Below are positions 63,928 to 64,000 of a stretch of DNA of 64,000 nt, in pieces. Source of the DNA: Haloplanus sp. XH21 (GTDB lineage: Archaea > Halobacteriota > Halobacteria > Halobacteriales > Haloferacaceae); assembly GCF_023276355.1 (NCBI RefSeq), contig NZ_JALLPL010000001.1, forward strand, positions 1 to 64,000. The letters run 5' to 3'. Each line of letters starts with the position of its first letter. Within the stretch, counting starts at the first letter, position 1. The notes beneath the pieces are model-generated. The model worked only from the letters and a program-made list of their open reading frames with translations, was not told where the DNA came from and did no database searches. The position numbers were made by a program, and so were the translations under genes.

Positions 63928-64000
63928 GCGGGATTGAAGTAGACGAGTCGCAGCCCGCGCAGCGAAGCGAGCAGGACCGTCTCGGCGTGGTTCAAATCCC
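63928..64000. repeat. tRNA T-arm-like palindromic sequence behind tRNA-Ala (cut by window end)
   Basis: The left arm GCGGGATTGAAG is roughly complementary to the right arm GTGGTTCAAATCCC, which copies a tRNA T-stem-loop. Between them lies repetitive AGCGAAGCGAGC-type sequence. It begins 40 bp past the tRNA-Ala 3' end and resembles the structure behind tRNA-Asp. The window stops before its end. Confidence 0.5.

Overview
The window is chromosomal DNA of a haloarchaeon (Halobacteria). The evidence is the high GC content, very acidic proteins, an A-type ATP synthase, split RNA polymerase subunits (A'/A'' and B'/B''), type II GAPDH, Hsp20, HalX and DICT proteins, and TATA elements about 26 nt before many start codons (leaderless transcripts). 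Gene order resembles what I remember of Haloferax and relatives, so a Haloferacales-like organism is my guess; no taxonomic marker settles it. Apart from repeats, the DNA is almost fully coding, with no gene-free stretch above about 260 bp, no CRISPR array and no intact insertion sequence.

Layout. (1) 1-10.7 kb: end of a radical-SAM-like gene, two small membrane proteins, then the ATP synthase genes atpH-I-K-E-C-F-A-B and, after a repeat, atpD. (2) 10.7-21 kb: a GT87-like membrane protein and prf1 on the minus strand; a MinD-family ATPase (probably MinD4) with an unlisted 42-residue membrane microprotein; ribK-ribB; then a minus-strand run of thiDN, mutS, a short FAD protein and a pterin dehydratase. 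(3) 21-28 kb: a membrane-anchored winged-helix protein, a sequon-rich secreted protein, a HalX response regulator, a D-malate/tartrate dehydrogenase-like enzyme facing a CaiB-type CoA-transferase, a DICT protein and nucS. (4) 28-40 kb: PEP carboxylase, L10e, a RimK-like ATP-grasp, Hsp20, pgk facing gapII, an M29-type aminopeptidase, an HVO_0476-type zinc protein, two pcm paralogues and a HerA-like ATPase. (5) 40-45 kb: divergent dabA/dabB (inorganic carbon accumulation) around an AT-rich control region, then tRNA-Asp. (6) 45-64 kb: the information-processing block rpoH-B2-B1-A1-A2-nusA, rps12-rps7, fusA, ACT protein-hom, tuf-rps10 and tRNA-Ala, interrupted by a PQQ-repeat lipoprotein, an iron alcohol dehydrogenase and a HELAH protease-like gene.

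The most notable non-coding structures are: a candidate attenuator in front of the ACT/homoserine dehydrogenase operon, consisting of a leaderless Thr/Ile-rich 38-residue leader ORF, long mutually exclusive stems and a partly buried Shine-Dalgarno; a family of six about 64-82 bp palindromic repeats, five of which begin on the last base of a stop codon; an IS200/IS605-end-like sequence fused to the pgk stop codon; tRNA T-arm-like palindromes behind both tRNA genes; and a 34-residue zinc-ribbon ORF antisense to the end of the HerA gene.
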